Assembly: GCA_963765875.1 (NCBI GenBank)
Contig: CAVXYK010000013.1
Span: 92,355-156,354 of the forward strand
From: JAWKOK01 sp963765875
GTDB lineage: Bacteria; Chloroflexota; Anaerolineae; Caldilineales; Caldilineaceae
DNA: 64,000 bases
Reading direction: 5' to 3'
Positions 1 through 9,600 of this stretch are shown here, piece by piece. The notes beneath the pieces were generated by a model that was not told the DNA's origin, searched no databases, and worked only from the letters and a program-made list of their open reading frames with translations. Every line of letters begins with the position of its first letter. Positions within the stretch are counted from its first letter, which is position 1. The translations under genes were made by a program, and so were the position numbers.

Positions 1-2293
1 TGCGTACCAGACGACCCAGACGCGAACGACGGTCTCTGCCGGCGGGCTCTGGTAGGTCACGAATGGCGGCCACGATGTTGAGCCGGCTCACACGCCAGGC
101 GGCCAACGTGACGACAATGAAGGTGAACAGTACCCCTACGCAATAGGCGATGACGATCAGCGGCGGCGCTACCCGGAACTGGAAGCTGAAAACGCCGCCG
201 TACTCGCTGAGTTGACCCACAGCGTTGTTGAAGAGGCCGCCGATAAAACCGACCATTGCGTAGGAGACCAGCAAACCCAGAAGCACGCCGACGGCCGCGG
301 CGATGAAGTCGTAGACCAGTCCCTCTGCGGTGAACATCTGCACCAGATTGGTACGTTGGACACCGATGGCACGTGCCATGCCCATCTCGCTGCGCCGCTC
401 AGCCGCCATCATCACGAAGATCAGGAAGATCAGCAGGATGCCTGCCAGGATGGAGAAGAAGCCGAAGAGTGAGAAGATCGATGTGAACGCCGTGCCGCCC
501 ACGCCGGCCAATGTAACGACCGTTGACTTGGAGAGCGGGTCGATGAGGTCGAACTCGTTGAGTGAACGAATCGTCTGGCGCAATTCGCTGCTGGCCTCCT
601 CCGATAGGTCGAGGCCTGTAAGCCATTCGCGTACCTGGTTGTTGCCCAGTGCCAGGCGCAGCCCCTCGCTGATACCGGGCTGGTCCAGTTCTTCAGGCAG
701 CGCGGCCACCAGTGCTTTGAATTCCTCCAGATTGGTGAAATCATCGAAGAGTGAGGCGATGACGGGCGGCGGCCCGTCAAACTCTTCGGCCACGGTCTCC
801 TCAATCTTGGGCGCTTCTTCTTCGATGACCGCACGCACGTCTGGACGACGCAGGATGGCGACGACCTCCTCCACCTTGGCCTCGTCCATAGCCAGCACGC
901 GCAGTTGGTTGCTGACTTCGCCAGTGTACTCAATGCCTGAGCGTTCATCACCCAAATTCGAGACCAGGATGTTGTTGACCTGCCCGCGCATGAAGAGCAA
1001 CTGTTGCGCCTCGCTCAGACGCATCATGACCACAGGCGTCAGTGCTGCGGTCGGCCCTGCCTGTTCGACAATGGCTTTGACCCGGAAGGGGAGCGGGATC
1101 GGGCCAATGTAGATCTCGAGCACATCACCGACTCGTGCATTGAGCCGCTCCGCACCCAGCCGGTTGAGATAGACATCGCCCTGACGCAGTTGAAGCCCCA
1201 CGTTGCCCAGCGCACTGTCCAGCTCGCGGCCCAGCGTATTGAGGTTGAGCGCGCCGAGCAGATCGGTCGTCACAGAGGCCACGTCCGCGGCATTGACGCC
1301 GAGGACGTTCAGATCCTCCATCGGCAGATTGTCGATCGATAGGGTGCCGGTGGGTATGCCCATGGCCTCCAGATTCTCAGGCGTGATGCCCAATGCTTCC
1401 AGGCTCAGCGTCTCAATGCCGGCGTCGTCCAGCGGCGTCGTATCGATGCCCAGCGAGCGGATCGTCTCAACATCGATCTCGATGGCCGCAGGGTCGAAGC
1501 CGCCCTCGCTGCCCAGGGTGGCCGCCGCGCCCACGGCCGCGGTCAACGCCGCCGCGCCGGAGATGGCTGATTCGTCCAGCCCCAATTGGCTGCCGAAGTC
1601 GCCGACCAGGCCGAATAGATTGGCGGTCTGGCCGAAGATGTTGCCCACGCCCGGCTCCAGCGCCTCCATGGTTACCGGCTCGCCGTCTACCGAGACCAGC
1701 CCAAATTGCTCGTCATAGTCGTCATCCACCGCGAAGATGAAGCCCAGCGGCTCGCCTTGGCCGCTGCTCACATCGCGGATGATGGTTGGGAAGAGGATCG
1801 AGCCGGCCACGCCGTCGATGAGCGGTTCTTCTTCGGCCTGGTCTTTCAACAGGCGAAAGCGCTCTTCGCTGATGCTGGGCAGTCCGCCCTGCACAATGGC
1901 CAGCACGGTCGAGAGACCGCCCTCGGTCAGTTGGGTGAACTCGTCTTCCAGCTCGCTCACCGCTTCGTCTTCGCCGGGAGCTTGGTCATCCAGCCCGACC
2001 AGCAACGAGAAGATCGGCGGAGCCAACACCTCATCGATGGCCCCGTAGGCATTGATGGCCTGCTGCTGCACCGAGTAGTTGAGCGTGTCGCCAATGGCAA
2101 ACGAGCTGAGAAAGATGATCGTGCTCAGCGTCAGCCCGACGATGATCAGCGCGGTCTGGGTCGGTCGCCGCGGGATGTTGCGCAGCCCCAGCTTGACGAG
2201 CACCGGCTTGCGCACGAAGAGCCAGACGAAGTAGAGAATGATCAGACTGACAAGGGCCAGCAGAACATACATGTAGTTGTTGATGGAGAACAT
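1..2293 (-). CDS. ABC transporter permease, FtsX/MacB type (partial, C-terminus off window)
   Basis: The minus-strand frame is open from an ATG at 2293 to the window edge, about 764 residues. It starts MFSINNYMYVLLALVSL, a transmembrane helix, followed by a short basic stretch (RNIPRRPTQTA) and a second helix. This is the usual entry of FtsX-like permeases. A very long extracytoplasmic insertion, rich in Asp/Glu, fills roughly residues 75-590. The FtsX core follows: 'FSIFSLFGFFSILAGILLIF', then 'RRSEMGMARAIGVQR', then two more helices and 'VSRLNIVAAIRDLPEP' near the edge. The next gene upstream on the same strand is an ABC ATPase of the LolD/MacB type, so the two probably form one exporter or lipoprotein-type transporter. 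The substrate cannot be told. The ATPase and permease are separated by about 300 bp of palindromic repeats. Confidence 0.88.
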   Translation of the reverse strand, partial: MFSINNYMYVLLALVSLIILYFVWLFVRKPVLVKLGLRNIPRRPTQTALIIVGLTLSTIIFLSSFAIGDTLNYSVQQQAINAYGAIDEVLAPPIFSLLVGLDDQAPGEDEAVSELEDEFTQLTEGGLSTVLAIVQGGLPSISEERFRLLKDQAEEEPLIDGVAGSILFPTIIRDVSSGQGEPLGFIFAVDDDYDEQFGLVSVDGEPVTMEALEPGVGNIFGQTANLFGLVGDFGSQLGLDESAISGAAALTAAVGAAATLGSEGGFDPAAIEIDVETIRSLGIDTTPLDDAGIETLSLEALGITPENLEAMGIPTGTLSIDNLPMEDLNVLGVNAADVASVTTDLLGALNLNTLGRELDSALGNVGLQLRQGDVYLNRLGAERLNARVGDVLEIYIGPIPLPFRVKAIVEQAGPTAALTPVVMMRLSEAQQLLFMRGQVNNILVSNLGDERSGIEYTGEVSNQLRVLAMDEAKVEEVVAILRRPDVRAVIEEEAPKIEETVAEEFDGPPPVIASLFDDFTNLEEFKALVAALPEELDQPGISEGLRLALGNNQVREWLTGLDLSEEASSELRQTIRSLNEFDLIDPLSKSTVVTLAGVGGTAFTSIFSLFGFFSILAGILLIFLIFVMMAAERRSEMGMARAIGVQRTNLVQMFTAEGLVYDFIAAAVGVLLGLLVSYAMVGFIGGLFNNAVGQLSEYGGVFSFQFRVAPPLIVIAYCVGVLFTFIVVTLAAWRVSRLNIVAAIRDLPEPAGRDRRSRLGRLVR

Positions 2294-2325
2294 TGGATGG
2301 TGCTCCGAGTTGGGTGAAGCGATGG

Positions 2326-2602
2326 TACTGCGTAATGCGTACTGCGTAAGGGCTTCGGTGCCGGATGCTTTGACGGATCGGAATCGCCTGCAGGATGAGC
2401 TGCTGCTTGCTGCGTGAGGGTTCGGTGAACGAACGTGCTTGGCAACGGCGTCTCTCGTAACGGATACACCCGGCTATTATCACCAGATGTTGCGCGGCAC
2501 AAATTACGCAGTACGCATTACGCAATCGCCAATCAAACCTGTCCGTAAATCGCAAACCGCGTCCTCAACCCCAATCTCACGCAGCAAGCATCACGCAGCA
2601 GC
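2326..2602. repeat. Nested inverted intergenic repeats (two families)
   Basis: Between the ABC ATPase and its permease lie two nested inverted pairs. TACTGCGTAATGCGTACTGC at 2326 faces TTACGCAGTACGCATTACGC at 2504. CTGCTGCTTGCTGCGTGAG at 2399 faces a CACGCAGCAAGCATCACGC copy at 2579. The same two motifs recur in many gaps of this window. No gene is visible in the 297-bp gap. Confidence 0.8.
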
Positions 2603-3284
2603 CTCTCTCTCCACAACCCGCCCATCCATCATCTGCACAATGCGGTCACAGGCATTGCCGATTTCGGCGTCATGGGTGACGACGATGAAGGTCTGGCCCG
2701 CGTTCCTGGTTGAGTGATCGCATGAGGTCCAGGACATCGTTGGCCGACTGGCTGTCCAGGTTGCCGGTGGGCTCATCGGCCCAGACGATGGCCGGGCGGT
2801 TGACCAGCGAGCGGGCAATGGTCACGCGCTGTCGCTGGCCGCCGGAGAGCGCCGATGGTCGATGATCGACGCGATCGGCTAGGCCGACCTGGTCAAGCGC
2901 CTCCAGGGCACGCTGGCGCGCCTCCTTGGGTCGCACGCCGGAGACCAGCAGGGGCAGCTCCACATTTTCGACGGCTGTGATCACCGGCAGCAGGTTGAAC
3001 GTTTGGAAGATGAAGCCCATGCGTTGGGCACGATAGGTGGTGCGGGCGCGGTCACCCATGCTGCGTAGGTTCTGTCCTTCGATCCAGACATCGCCCTGGT
3101 CGCATTCATCCAGCCCGGAGAGGCAGTTGAGCATGGTCGTCTTGCCGCAGCCGGACGGCCCCATCACGGCCACCATCTCGCCCGGTTCGACGGCGAAGTC
3201 GATGCCGCGCAGCGCGCGGACCTCGATCTTGCCGGTGCGGAAGGTCTTTTCAATGCCGGTTGCCCGAATGATCGGATCGGTCAT
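2591..3284 (-). CDS. ABC transporter ATP-binding protein, LolD/MacB type (one frameshift)
   Basis: This is the nucleotide-binding subunit of the exporter whose permease lies downstream. It begins MTDPIIRATGIEKTFRTG. Visible motifs are Walker A GPSGCGKTT (about residue 43), the Q-loop 'FIFQTFNLLP', signature LSGGQRQRV and Walker B 'IVWADEPTGNLDS'. The frame breaks near 2697, just after 'RSLNQERG'. In the next frame the expected ending appears: QTFIVVTHDAEIGNACDRIVQMMDGRV, including the switch His. Removing one G from a GGG run (minus strand) restores a normal protein of about 230 residues. Family, length and the perfect continuation argue for a sequencing error. Taken literally, the protein would end at about residue 204 and lack its H-loop. 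Confidence 0.88.
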
Positions 3285-3802
3285 GGTTGGGTTTCCTTGC
3301 TTTTGCTGCGTGCTGCTTGCTACGTGAGATTTCGGTAAGTATGCGCTTTGCTAGAGTCGTCTGTGTTCGGATTGAGATCTGCCGGCAATTGGCGGCCGTC
3401 TCCCGGAGGCTCACTGGGGATTTAAACCGACAAGTGGTCGATCCTTCATCAGAAGATGGTTTACGGATCGATAAATATCGCCACATGTCAGCGTGCAATC
3501 GAATGGTATACCTATACGCTGGAATTGGCAACGAGTTTCGTCGCAAATGGAAGATGATAATCACATTCCACCTTTCAAAGAGCATGGTGATCCGCCACGG
3601 TTGTGAACTTCTTGATTCGCGGAACCTCTGAACCGAGACGGAGGTCGCCCCCTACCGTACGGATGTGACCTCTTCACCCAAGCGTAGCACCGATTGTACA
3701 GAAATGGTCGTCAGCATACCGGCATTAACCAAGCGCAAAATGTAGATCTCGCCAATAGCCACTCGCCAGAAACCTTACGCAGTACGCAGCAGCAGCAGCC
3801 CC
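3285..3802. other. Intergenic gap, 518 bp, with repeat motifs
   Basis: No gene was recognised. A CTGCGTGCTGCTTGCTACG repeat copy (3305-3328) lies immediately upstream of the ABC ATPase start. TACGCAGTACGCAGCAGC-type motifs (3776-3800) abut the exchanger stop codon. The middle has no obvious hairpin with a T-tail and no ORF resembling a protein family. Confidence 0.5.
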
Positions 3803-4791
3803 CTACGCAATCAACCCCCTCGAATACAACAACCACATCCCAACGAAATAGGTCACCGCAATCACCAGACGAATCGATCTCGATGATCCAGAGACGCTTG
3901 TCGAAGCGGGTGACGTTGCCGAAGAGGCCCATGGCCGTCAGCAGCAGGCCGAGGATGGCGGCCAGCAGCATTGTGTCGTCGATGTTGGCCAGAAAATATC
4001 CCTGTTTGTAGAAGAAATCGGTCAGACCGAGGGCAAAGATGTTGAAGGCATTGCTGCCGAAGAGATTGCCGATGGCCATGTCGTAGGCGCCGATGCGCAC
4101 AGCCGCAATGGTCGTGACCATCTCGGGCAGCGATGTGACCACGGCCACCAGGGTTGCGCCCACGAAGCCGGTGCTGACGCCCAGTATGGCGGCAATGGCT
4201 GTCGAACTGCGCACAAGGTAGGGCGTGACGAAGATGAGTACGCCGGTGGCAATGGCAAAGCCTAGCAGGGCCACCCAGAGTTTAGGAATGTTCGAAAGGC
4301 CATCAGGCGAGAGGTTCCTGAATTACGGCCACATTGTTATTATTCAGCAGCCAGACGCCGCCGATGTAGACGGCAATGAGCAGCAGACTGTCGATGCCTA
4401 CCCAGCCTATGCCGATAGGGATATCGGCGATGATGAAGAAGATGGCCATGGCGGCCAGCAACACGGCAAGGCTTCCGCTGATGGCGTGGTTGAGCATCAC
4501 AATGCGCAAAATGCGGCCGCGCAGGACGACCAGGTCCAGGACGGCCAGCATGAACATATTGAACATGCAACTACCGAAGATGTTGCCTGCTGCCAAATCC
4601 GGCACGTTTTGATCAATGGAGTTAATGGTGGTGAGCAATTCGGGCAACGATGTCGCGGCAGCCAGGAACAGTGTGCCCACGAATAGCCCGCCCAAACGCG
4701 TACGTACGGCGATCACGTCGCCGTACGCCGCCAGTCTCTCTGCTGCAAGCACAACCACACCGGCACTCACCAAGAATTGAACCCAAATCAT
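3803..4791 (-). CDS. Calcium/sodium:cation (CaCA/NCX-like) antiporter (two frameshifts)
   Basis: This is an inner-membrane cation exchanger of the CaCA superfamily. Two alpha-repeats are visible. The first (about residues 32-75) holds 'GGLFVGTLFLAAATSLPELLT' followed by 'AAGNIFGSCMFN'. The second holds 'GFVGATLVAVVTSLPEM' followed by 'AIGNLFGSNAFN'. These carry the conserved (S/T)LPE and GN(I/L)FGS motifs. The frame breaks near 4318 (after VIQE) and near 3868 (after WIIEID). Deleting one base at each site gives a continuous protein of about 329 residues ending RLVIAVTYFVGMWLLYSRGLIA. Both breaks are +1 doublings of a base (c to cc, t to tt), so they are probably sequencing errors. The start overlaps the end of the PII-like gene by 4 bp, making it the last gene of the N-ATPase operon. 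Transported ions are unknown; Ca2+/Na+ or Ca2+/H+ exchange is typical. Confidence 0.85.
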
Positions 4792-5166
4792 TCAACAGCC
4801 TCTGTTCTTCCTTCTGCACTTTTCTGCTTCTTCTCAATGCCTTTGGACGCCATCAATGGCCACGCTGCGAATAAGCCGGTCTGCGGCAGGTCCAGGTCGC
4901 CCAATACTGACTCTGCACTGGACAAGCATTCCTCCACCATCGATTCTCTGTCGACGACGACGAAAAGCGTGTAGTGGCCTTCTTCGACGCGTTCCACGAC
5001 GCGTGGAAATCCGAAAGAGTAGCGCGCGCCTAGGGTGGTCGCCCGTCGCCGGTGCAGACCTGTACTCTCGACGATTGTGGCGCCGTCAATGCCGACCGCC
5101 TGCCAGGCGTCAAGCACGGCGTCTCACGCGATTTGGATCATCAATGACAAGCATGATCATGTACAT
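4788..5166 (-). CDS. Small PII-like (GlnB-fold) protein (frameshift)
   Basis: The gene starts MYMIMLVIDDPNR with a strong AGGAGG ribosome-binding site 6-7 bases upstream. It begins 12 bases after the atpG stop. The frame breaks near 5122; removing one base joins it to 'AVLDAWQAVGIDGATIVEST' and on to 'GHYTLFVVVDRESMVEECL...VLGDLDLPQTGLFAAWP'. The beta-strand/helix pattern (M-x-M-L-V-I-D, then LDAW...GI.GATI.EST) resembles small GlnB-like regulators. I see no clear T-loop Tyr or ATP-binding signature, so PII-like is a fold guess, not a function. The corrected length is about 125 residues. Its place between atpG and the antiporter suggests a regulatory role in ion or energy status, but this is inference. 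Confidence 0.6.
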
Positions 5167-5177
5167 GTGTTCCTCCT

Positions 5178-6093
5178 CTAACCCATCTCCACAGCCTCAA
5201 AGCCCGCCACGATATCAAGTAACTCAGCCGTGATAGAGTTCTGTCGTTGGTGGTGATACTCAGCGTTCAGTTCGTCCATTCGATCTTCGATGTTTCGCTC
5301 GGCATTTTGCATCGCAGCTAGCCGGCTGGCATCTTCGCTGGCCAATGACTCGGCGCTGGCTCGATAGATCGCCACAAAAAGGTATTGCTGTATCAAGCTT
5401 GAGAAGAGCTGCTCCCAATCCATGCTGAAGATCGGAAGTGAGCGTGACGCCCATGGTTCGGCTTCTAAATGTCGTAACCAGTTTAAGTCAAGCGGTAGCA
5501 ATTGTACCAGATTCTGATCATAGAGCGAGCTTCCGATAGGGCGATTGTGTATGAGGACGAACCTGGTCGATCTTCTCTACCGTCTGCCATCGTTCGATCT
5601 GGAAGAGCAGATCCTGAACCAATGGCGTCACCCCGGCAATGCCGCCGGGTACGTTGAACACATGCTCGACAGGTTGCTTGGCCTCGTCAAGCAGCAGCGC
5701 ACAGCGCTCACCCACGGCCACAATGTGGCGTTCGGTCTTGTGGGCCCTGGCGTCGCTTTTCTCCCGGTTGCTCCTTTCGAGGCTTGTCATTCTGTCGACT
5801 GCAAAACCAACGGCACGCTCGTTGAACTGGCCACAGAGCCCCTGATCCGTTCCAAAGACGATCGCACCGAGCTTCCCGTTTAGGTCGGGATGTTCGGTCA
5901 CTTTCCACTCATTTTGCGCAGTCAGCACGATGTGCAACCCCAATTCGACCGTGCGGTTGTATTCGGCGAGCGACTCCACCGCGTGCTCATAGTGGCGGAT
6001 GCTGACCGCGGCCAGCGCCTTCATCGTCTTGACCACTGAGAGCAGGTCAGATGCGCTCTTGATGCGCCTGCGAAGCCCTTCAATCGTCTGCAT
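5178..6093 (-). CDS. atpG: N-ATPase gamma subunit (frameshift)
   Basis: This is the central stalk subunit of the N-type rotary ATPase. The N-terminus 'LRRRIKSASDLLSVVKTMKALAAVS' matches the conserved gamma N-terminal helix (R-I-x-S...T.AM/MKALA). 'GAIVFGTDQGLCGQFN' is the Rossmann-like core (G-S-D-x-G-L-C-G). The C-terminal helix '...QNAERNIEDRMDELNAEYHHQRQNSITAELLDIVAGFEAV' matches the conserved A-x-x-N-A motif and R-Q-x-x-I-T-x-E-(I/L)-x-(D/E)-I. The frame breaks near 5560. Removing one T joins '..VEKIDQV' to VLIHNRPIGSSLYDQ and then 'LVQLLPLDLNWLRHLE'. The start overlaps the atpA stop (TGATG). With one base removed, the protein is about 304 residues, normal for gamma of this type. The break is most likely a read error. 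Confidence 0.9.
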
Positions 6094-7688
6094 CAGATGC
6101 CTCGTCTCGTGCTGCCTCGTCTGGTGCTGTCGTCGTGGGCGTCACCTGGCTCGACTGATTCACTGCCGATTGAGTCAATTGCCTGACTCATGGTGCGTAG
6201 CAACCGCTCCTGAAGTACATCGTCCAGCGATTCGCCTTCTTCAATGCGACGACAAATGTCGGGCACTTCGTCAATGACGGCACTGCGAATCGCTGCTTCA
6301 GCATCGGCGATTCGTTCGACAGGCAAATCGTCCATCAGACCGTGCGTGACGGCAAGCAATACGGCGACCTGCTCCACCGCCGGGACGGGCTTGTACTGTG
6401 GCTGCTTGAGAATCTCGCGTACCCGTTGGCCACGTTCCAGCGTGGCGCGGGTCTGATCGTCCAGCCGTGTGCTGAAACGCGAGAAGATCTCCAGTTCCTC
6501 AAATTGGGCGTAGGATAGGCGCAATGCCCCTGCTACGGCGCGGTAGGCGGGCAACTGGGCCTTGCCGCCAACGCGCGAGACCGACCGACCCACATCCACT
6601 GCCGGCAACATACCTTTTCGGAAGAGTGTCGGTGACAGATAGATCTGGCCGTCCGTGATCGAGATCAGGTTGGTCGGGATGTAGGCCGACATATCCTGGG
6701 CCTGGGTTTCGATGATGGGCAGAGCGGTCAACGATCCGCCGCCGTACTCGTCACGCAGATGGGTTGAACGCTCCAATAGGCGCGAGTGAATGTAGAAGAT
6801 GTCGCCGGGATAGGCCTCGCGACCGGGCGGCCGGCGCAGGAGTAGTGACAGCTCGCGATAGGAGCGGGCATGGTGCGTCAGATCATCGTAGATGATCAAT
6901 ACATCGCGACCGCGCAGCATGAAGTGCTCGGCCATGGTCGTGGCGGAATAGGGGGCGAGGAACTGCATACCCGGCGCCTCCTCGCCCGAGGCCATAACGA
7001 CCACCGTGTAGGCCAGGGCGTCGTGAAGGCGAAGATCGGCGATGAAGCGGGCCACCTGTGCGTTGCGCTGACCCACCACGCAATAGACGCAGAGCACGTC
7101 CTTGTCCGCCTGGTTGATGATGGTGTCCAGGGCAATGGCGGTCTTGCCGATCTGCCGGTCTCCCAGGATCAGCTCGCGCTGGCCGCGGCCGATGGGCAGC
7201 AGCGCATCGATGACTTTGCAGCCGGTCTGCAGCGGTTCCGTCACCGGCGACCGTTCCATGATGGCCGGGGCTCGCTGTTCGACGGCTCGGCGACCGGCAG
7301 TGCGCACCGGCCCTAGATCATCGACCGGTTGCCCCATGGCATCAACGACCCGGCCCAGCAGCGCTTGGCCAACCGGCACATCAATCACGCGGCCGGTGCG
7401 ATAGACCTGGCTGCCTGCGCGTAGATCCCGGCTTTTGCCGAGCAAGATGACGCCGACCTCGTGCTCATCGAGGTTGAAGACCATGCCTTGAAGGCCGTCG
7501 GCGAAGATCACAAGCTCGTCGAGTTGGACGCCTGGGATGCCCTTGACGCGTGCGATGCCGTGGCCCACGTAGGTGACCTCACCGAATTCCTGGTGGGCCA
7601 GTTTGGGTTCATGCTGTTTGAGTAACTGCTCGAATTCGACAAAAGCCTCATCGAGAAATGTGTGGAGTTCTTGCTGTACGGTTGGCAT
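6093..7688 (-). CDS. atpA: N-ATPase alpha subunit
   Basis: This is the non-catalytic nucleotide-binding subunit of the F1-like head. The start chosen is the ATG of MPTVQQELHTF, with GGGAA upstream. A GTG 30 bases further up is in frame but lacks a ribosome-binding site. The protein is 531 residues. Seen motifs are the N-terminal beta-barrel ('GEVTYVGHGIARVKGIPGV'), the P-loop GDRQIGKTAIA (about residue 160), and 'SISDG-type' sequence 'LISITDGQIYLSPTLF'. The C-terminal bundle contains RVGGKAQ and 'LRLSYAQFEELEIFSRF'. The arginine-finger region 'VGRSVSRVGG' is present. It lies between atpF and atpG in the N-ATPase order. Its N-terminus starts with a helix instead of the delta-binding extension of ordinary alpha subunits, as expected where the b subunit carries the delta function. 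Confidence 0.95.
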   Translation of the reverse strand: MPTVQQELHTFLDEAFVEFEQLLKQHEPKLAHQEFGEVTYVGHGIARVKGIPGVQLDELVIFADGLQGMVFNLDEHEVGVILLGKSRDLRAGSQVYRTGRVIDVPVGQALLGRVVDAMGQPVDDLGPVRTAGRRAVEQRAPAIMERSPVTEPLQTGCKVIDALLPIGRGQRELILGDRQIGKTAIALDTIINQADKDVLCVYCVVGQRNAQVARFIADLRLHDALAYTVVVMASGEEAPGMQFLAPYSATTMAEHFMLRGRDVLIIYDDLTHHARSYRELSLLLRRPPGREAYPGDIFYIHSRLLERSTHLRDEYGGGSLTALPIIETQAQDMSAYIPTNLISITDGQIYLSPTLFRKGMLPAVDVGRSVSRVGGKAQLPAYRAVAGALRLSYAQFEELEIFSRFSTRLDDQTRATLERGQRVREILKQPQYKPVPAVEQVAVLLAVTHGLMDDLPVERIADAEAAIRSAVIDEVPDICRRIEEGESLDDVLQERLLRTMSQAIDSIGSESVEPGDAHDDSTRRGSTRRGI

Positions 7689-7759
7689 AGGTTTTCCCGA
7701 AGTCTGCTTCAACGACACTTCGATTAAGTTTCCGTGGTAGGGATACCCGCCCTACAGAG

Positions 7760-8575
7760 TCACGCAGGCTCCGCGGTCTGCATGAGACTGGCTTCCAACT
7801 CTTCCTCCAATTCGTCGAGATAATCACGGACGGACCAGGCGACGCGACGGTCTCTGACGCGCAGTTCCACGCCGCAGACCAACTCGGGGGCCACTTCGAA
7901 CCGAACGCCGATCTCTTCCGCATACTGGGGCGCCGGATGGGTTCCGTTGCCGGAAGTATCTGCGGCGATCAACTCGCCCAGAGTTTCGATCAATTTCTGC
8001 CGTTGCTGATACGAGAGATCGAATGCGCTGCGAATGATCACATCCTGATCGAAAGCACCGCCCGACTCGACCAGCGCATGGCGATCCGCTGCCGGCAGTT
8101 GGTTGAGTTGGTGTATGAACTGTTCTACTGCCTGGGCCTCCAGCGGCTGGTCTACGAGATCTTTGAGCACCCGGCTGGCGGTGCTGACCACCATGTCTCC
8201 CATGCGTTTGCGAACTTCGTGTAGAAATACGTCGCGTTCATGTTCGACCTCATCGTACCAGCGCGACATCATGGCTTCTACCTCATCACGCCCCTCATGG
8301 ATCATCTCTCGACGGCGCTCTTCGGCCTCGATCTCGGCTTCGGCGAGAATTTGAGTTCTGTCTGTATCCAGTTCGCTGCGCTTGATCCGATAGAGTTCGA
8401 TCTCTTGGCCGGCGTGCTGCTTCTCTTCTTCGGCAGCGACAAAGAGGGCCTTGAGTTTGGCTTCCCGCTCATCCATGGCCTTGGTGATAGGACCGTACAG
8501 GAAGTGGCGTAACAGCAGCACCAGGATCAGAAAGTTGACGATCTGAGCGAAAAAGGTGAACCAGTTGATCTGCAT
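7760..8575 (-). CDS. atpF: N-ATPase b subunit with delta-like C-terminal region
   Basis: This is the peripheral stalk. The N-terminus 'MQINWFTFFAQIVNFLILVLLLRHFLYGPI' is the single membrane helix typical of b subunits. A long charged coiled coil follows (about residues 33-150; 'DEREAKLKALFVAAEEEKQ...'). The C-terminal third (about 180-271: 'RSAFDLSYQQRQKLIETLGELI...IGVRFEVAPELVCGVELRV..') resembles the C-terminal domain of delta (V-x-P-x-L-x-G-x-x-(L/V)). At 271 residues it is about 100 longer than ordinary b. The operon has no separate delta gene, which agrees with the known N-ATPase arrangement. It is 13 bases after atpE and 71 before atpA. Confidence 0.92.
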   Translation of the reverse strand: MQINWFTFFAQIVNFLILVLLLRHFLYGPITKAMDEREAKLKALFVAAEEEKQHAGQEIELYRIKRSELDTDRTQILAEAEIEAEERRREMIHEGRDEVEAMMSRWYDEVEHERDVFLHEVRKRMGDMVVSTASRVLKDLVDQPLEAQAVEQFIHQLNQLPAADRHALVESGGAFDQDVIIRSAFDLSYQQRQKLIETLGELIAADTSGNGTHPAPQYAEEIGVRFEVAPELVCGVELRVRDRRVAWSVRDYLDELEEELEASLMQTAEPA

Positions 8576-8588
8576 GAATTCCCCTCAC

Positions 8589-8867
8589 TTAGCCTCCAGC
8601 CCGAGCCAATATCTGGTTCCAGAATGGGTTGGCGAATATGATGATCATGGCCACGACAAAGCAGTAGATGGCCGTAGACTCGACCATGGCGAGGCCAACG
8701 AAGAGCGTGCGTGTGATAGTGCCTGATTCGTCCGGCTGCTGTGCGATGGAACTGAGGGCCTGCGCCAACGCTCGGCCTTCGCCCAACGCCGGTCCGATGG
8801 AGCCGATGGAAATTGTCAGCCCTGCTGTAACGATCGATGCGATTGCAATCACGCTAATGCCATCCAT
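8589..8867 (-). CDS. atpE: N-ATPase c subunit (rotor ring) with two carboxylates
   Basis: A 92-residue hairpin of two membrane helices that forms the rotor ring. Helix 1 holds 'IGSIGPALGEGRALAQAL', with Glu30 in the position of Gln32 of the Na+-binding Ilyobacter tartaricus c subunit. Helix 2 holds 'GLAMVESTAIYCFVVAM', with Glu63 as ion carboxylate followed by Ser64, Thr65 and Tyr68. These are the residues that complete the Na+ site in I. tartaricus (E65, S66, T67, Y70). The loop is 'AQQPDESG', the usual R/QQP. Sodium use is possible, but another N-ATPase ring (Burkholderia pseudomallei c17) has been reported proton-specific, so specificity is open. Confidence 0.95.
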   Translation of the reverse strand: MDGISVIAIASIVTAGLTISIGSIGPALGEGRALAQALSSIAQQPDESGTITRTLFVGLAMVESTAIYCFVVAMIIIFANPFWNQILARAGG

Positions 8868-8898
8868 ACCGTTCTCCTATCCTCTGATTCGTGGATCA

Positions 8899-9600
8899 TC
8901 ATTGCTTTGCAACTTCTCCGGAATCGCCTGATTGCCGTGACACACTGATGGCTGAAGCGATGTAGACTGTGGCCAACACCGCGAAAATATAGGCTTGAAT
9001 GACACCGACCAGCATGCCCATCAACTGCATAATTATGGGGAAGAAGAGCGGAACGATCGCCAACAGGATAGCGACGATCATCTGTCCGCTCATGACGTTG
9101 CCGAAAAGGCGAACGGCCAGAGCCAGTGTACGCGACAGTTCGCCAATGATGTTGAAGGGCAACATGAAGGGCGAGGGCTGCAAATACTGTCGCAGGTAGT
9201 TGCCAAGCCCCGACTTGGCAATGCCGAAGATGGGCACAGCGACAAATACGCAGGCGGCAAGTGCCGCAGTGGTCGATAATGAGCCTGTCGGTGACCAGTA
9301 ACCCGGCACCACGCCGAGCAGATTGGCCGTTGCGATGAAGAGGAAGAGCGTGCCGATGAAGGGCATAAACTGGCGCGGCTCACGGCGCGTGATCTCAGCG
9401 ATCTGGCCCGAAATCATCTCGATGACAGTCTCAAGCGCCGTCTGCCAACGTGAGGCGGGCCCGCTCACAGCGAGCCGCCGCGTCGCCAGCCAGGACATGA
9501 CCAGCAACACGGCCATGGCAATCCAGGTGAAGACCAGGGTTGCGTTGATGGTTACCCATCCCCATTCTGCATAGACAATATTGTCAGGCGTCAGTTCCAT
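8899..9600 (-). CDS. atpB: N-ATPase a subunit
   Basis: This is the stator channel subunit that passes ions to and from the c-ring. The protein is 233 residues with five to six hydrophobic helices. The conserved segment 'LSRTLALAVRLFGNVMSGQMIVAIL' contains the essential Arg (in RLFGN), and 'GVIQAYIFAVLATVYIASA' is the usual final helix (Q-A-Y/x-I-F..L). 'PFIGTLFLFIATANLLGVVPG' is also typical. It starts at ATG 9600, overlapping the end of atpR by 17 bp, so translation is probably coupled. It ends 31 bases before atpE. Complete. Confidence 0.95.
   Translation of the reverse strand: MELTPDNIVYAEWGWVTINATLVFTWIAMAVLLVMSWLATRRLAVSGPASRWQTALETVIEMISGQIAEITRREPRQFMPFIGTLFLFIATANLLGVVPGYWSPTGSLSTTAALAACVFVAVPIFGIAKSGLGNYLRQYLQPSPFMLPFNIIGELSRTLALAVRLFGNVMSGQMIVAILLAIVPLFFPIIMQLMGMLVGVIQAYIFAVLATVYIASAISVSRQSGDSGEVAKQ

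Noticed and set aside
330..1112. 260-codon plus-strand frame
   Set aside because: Antisense to the FtsX-type permease, which is open over the whole stretch with recognisable motifs.
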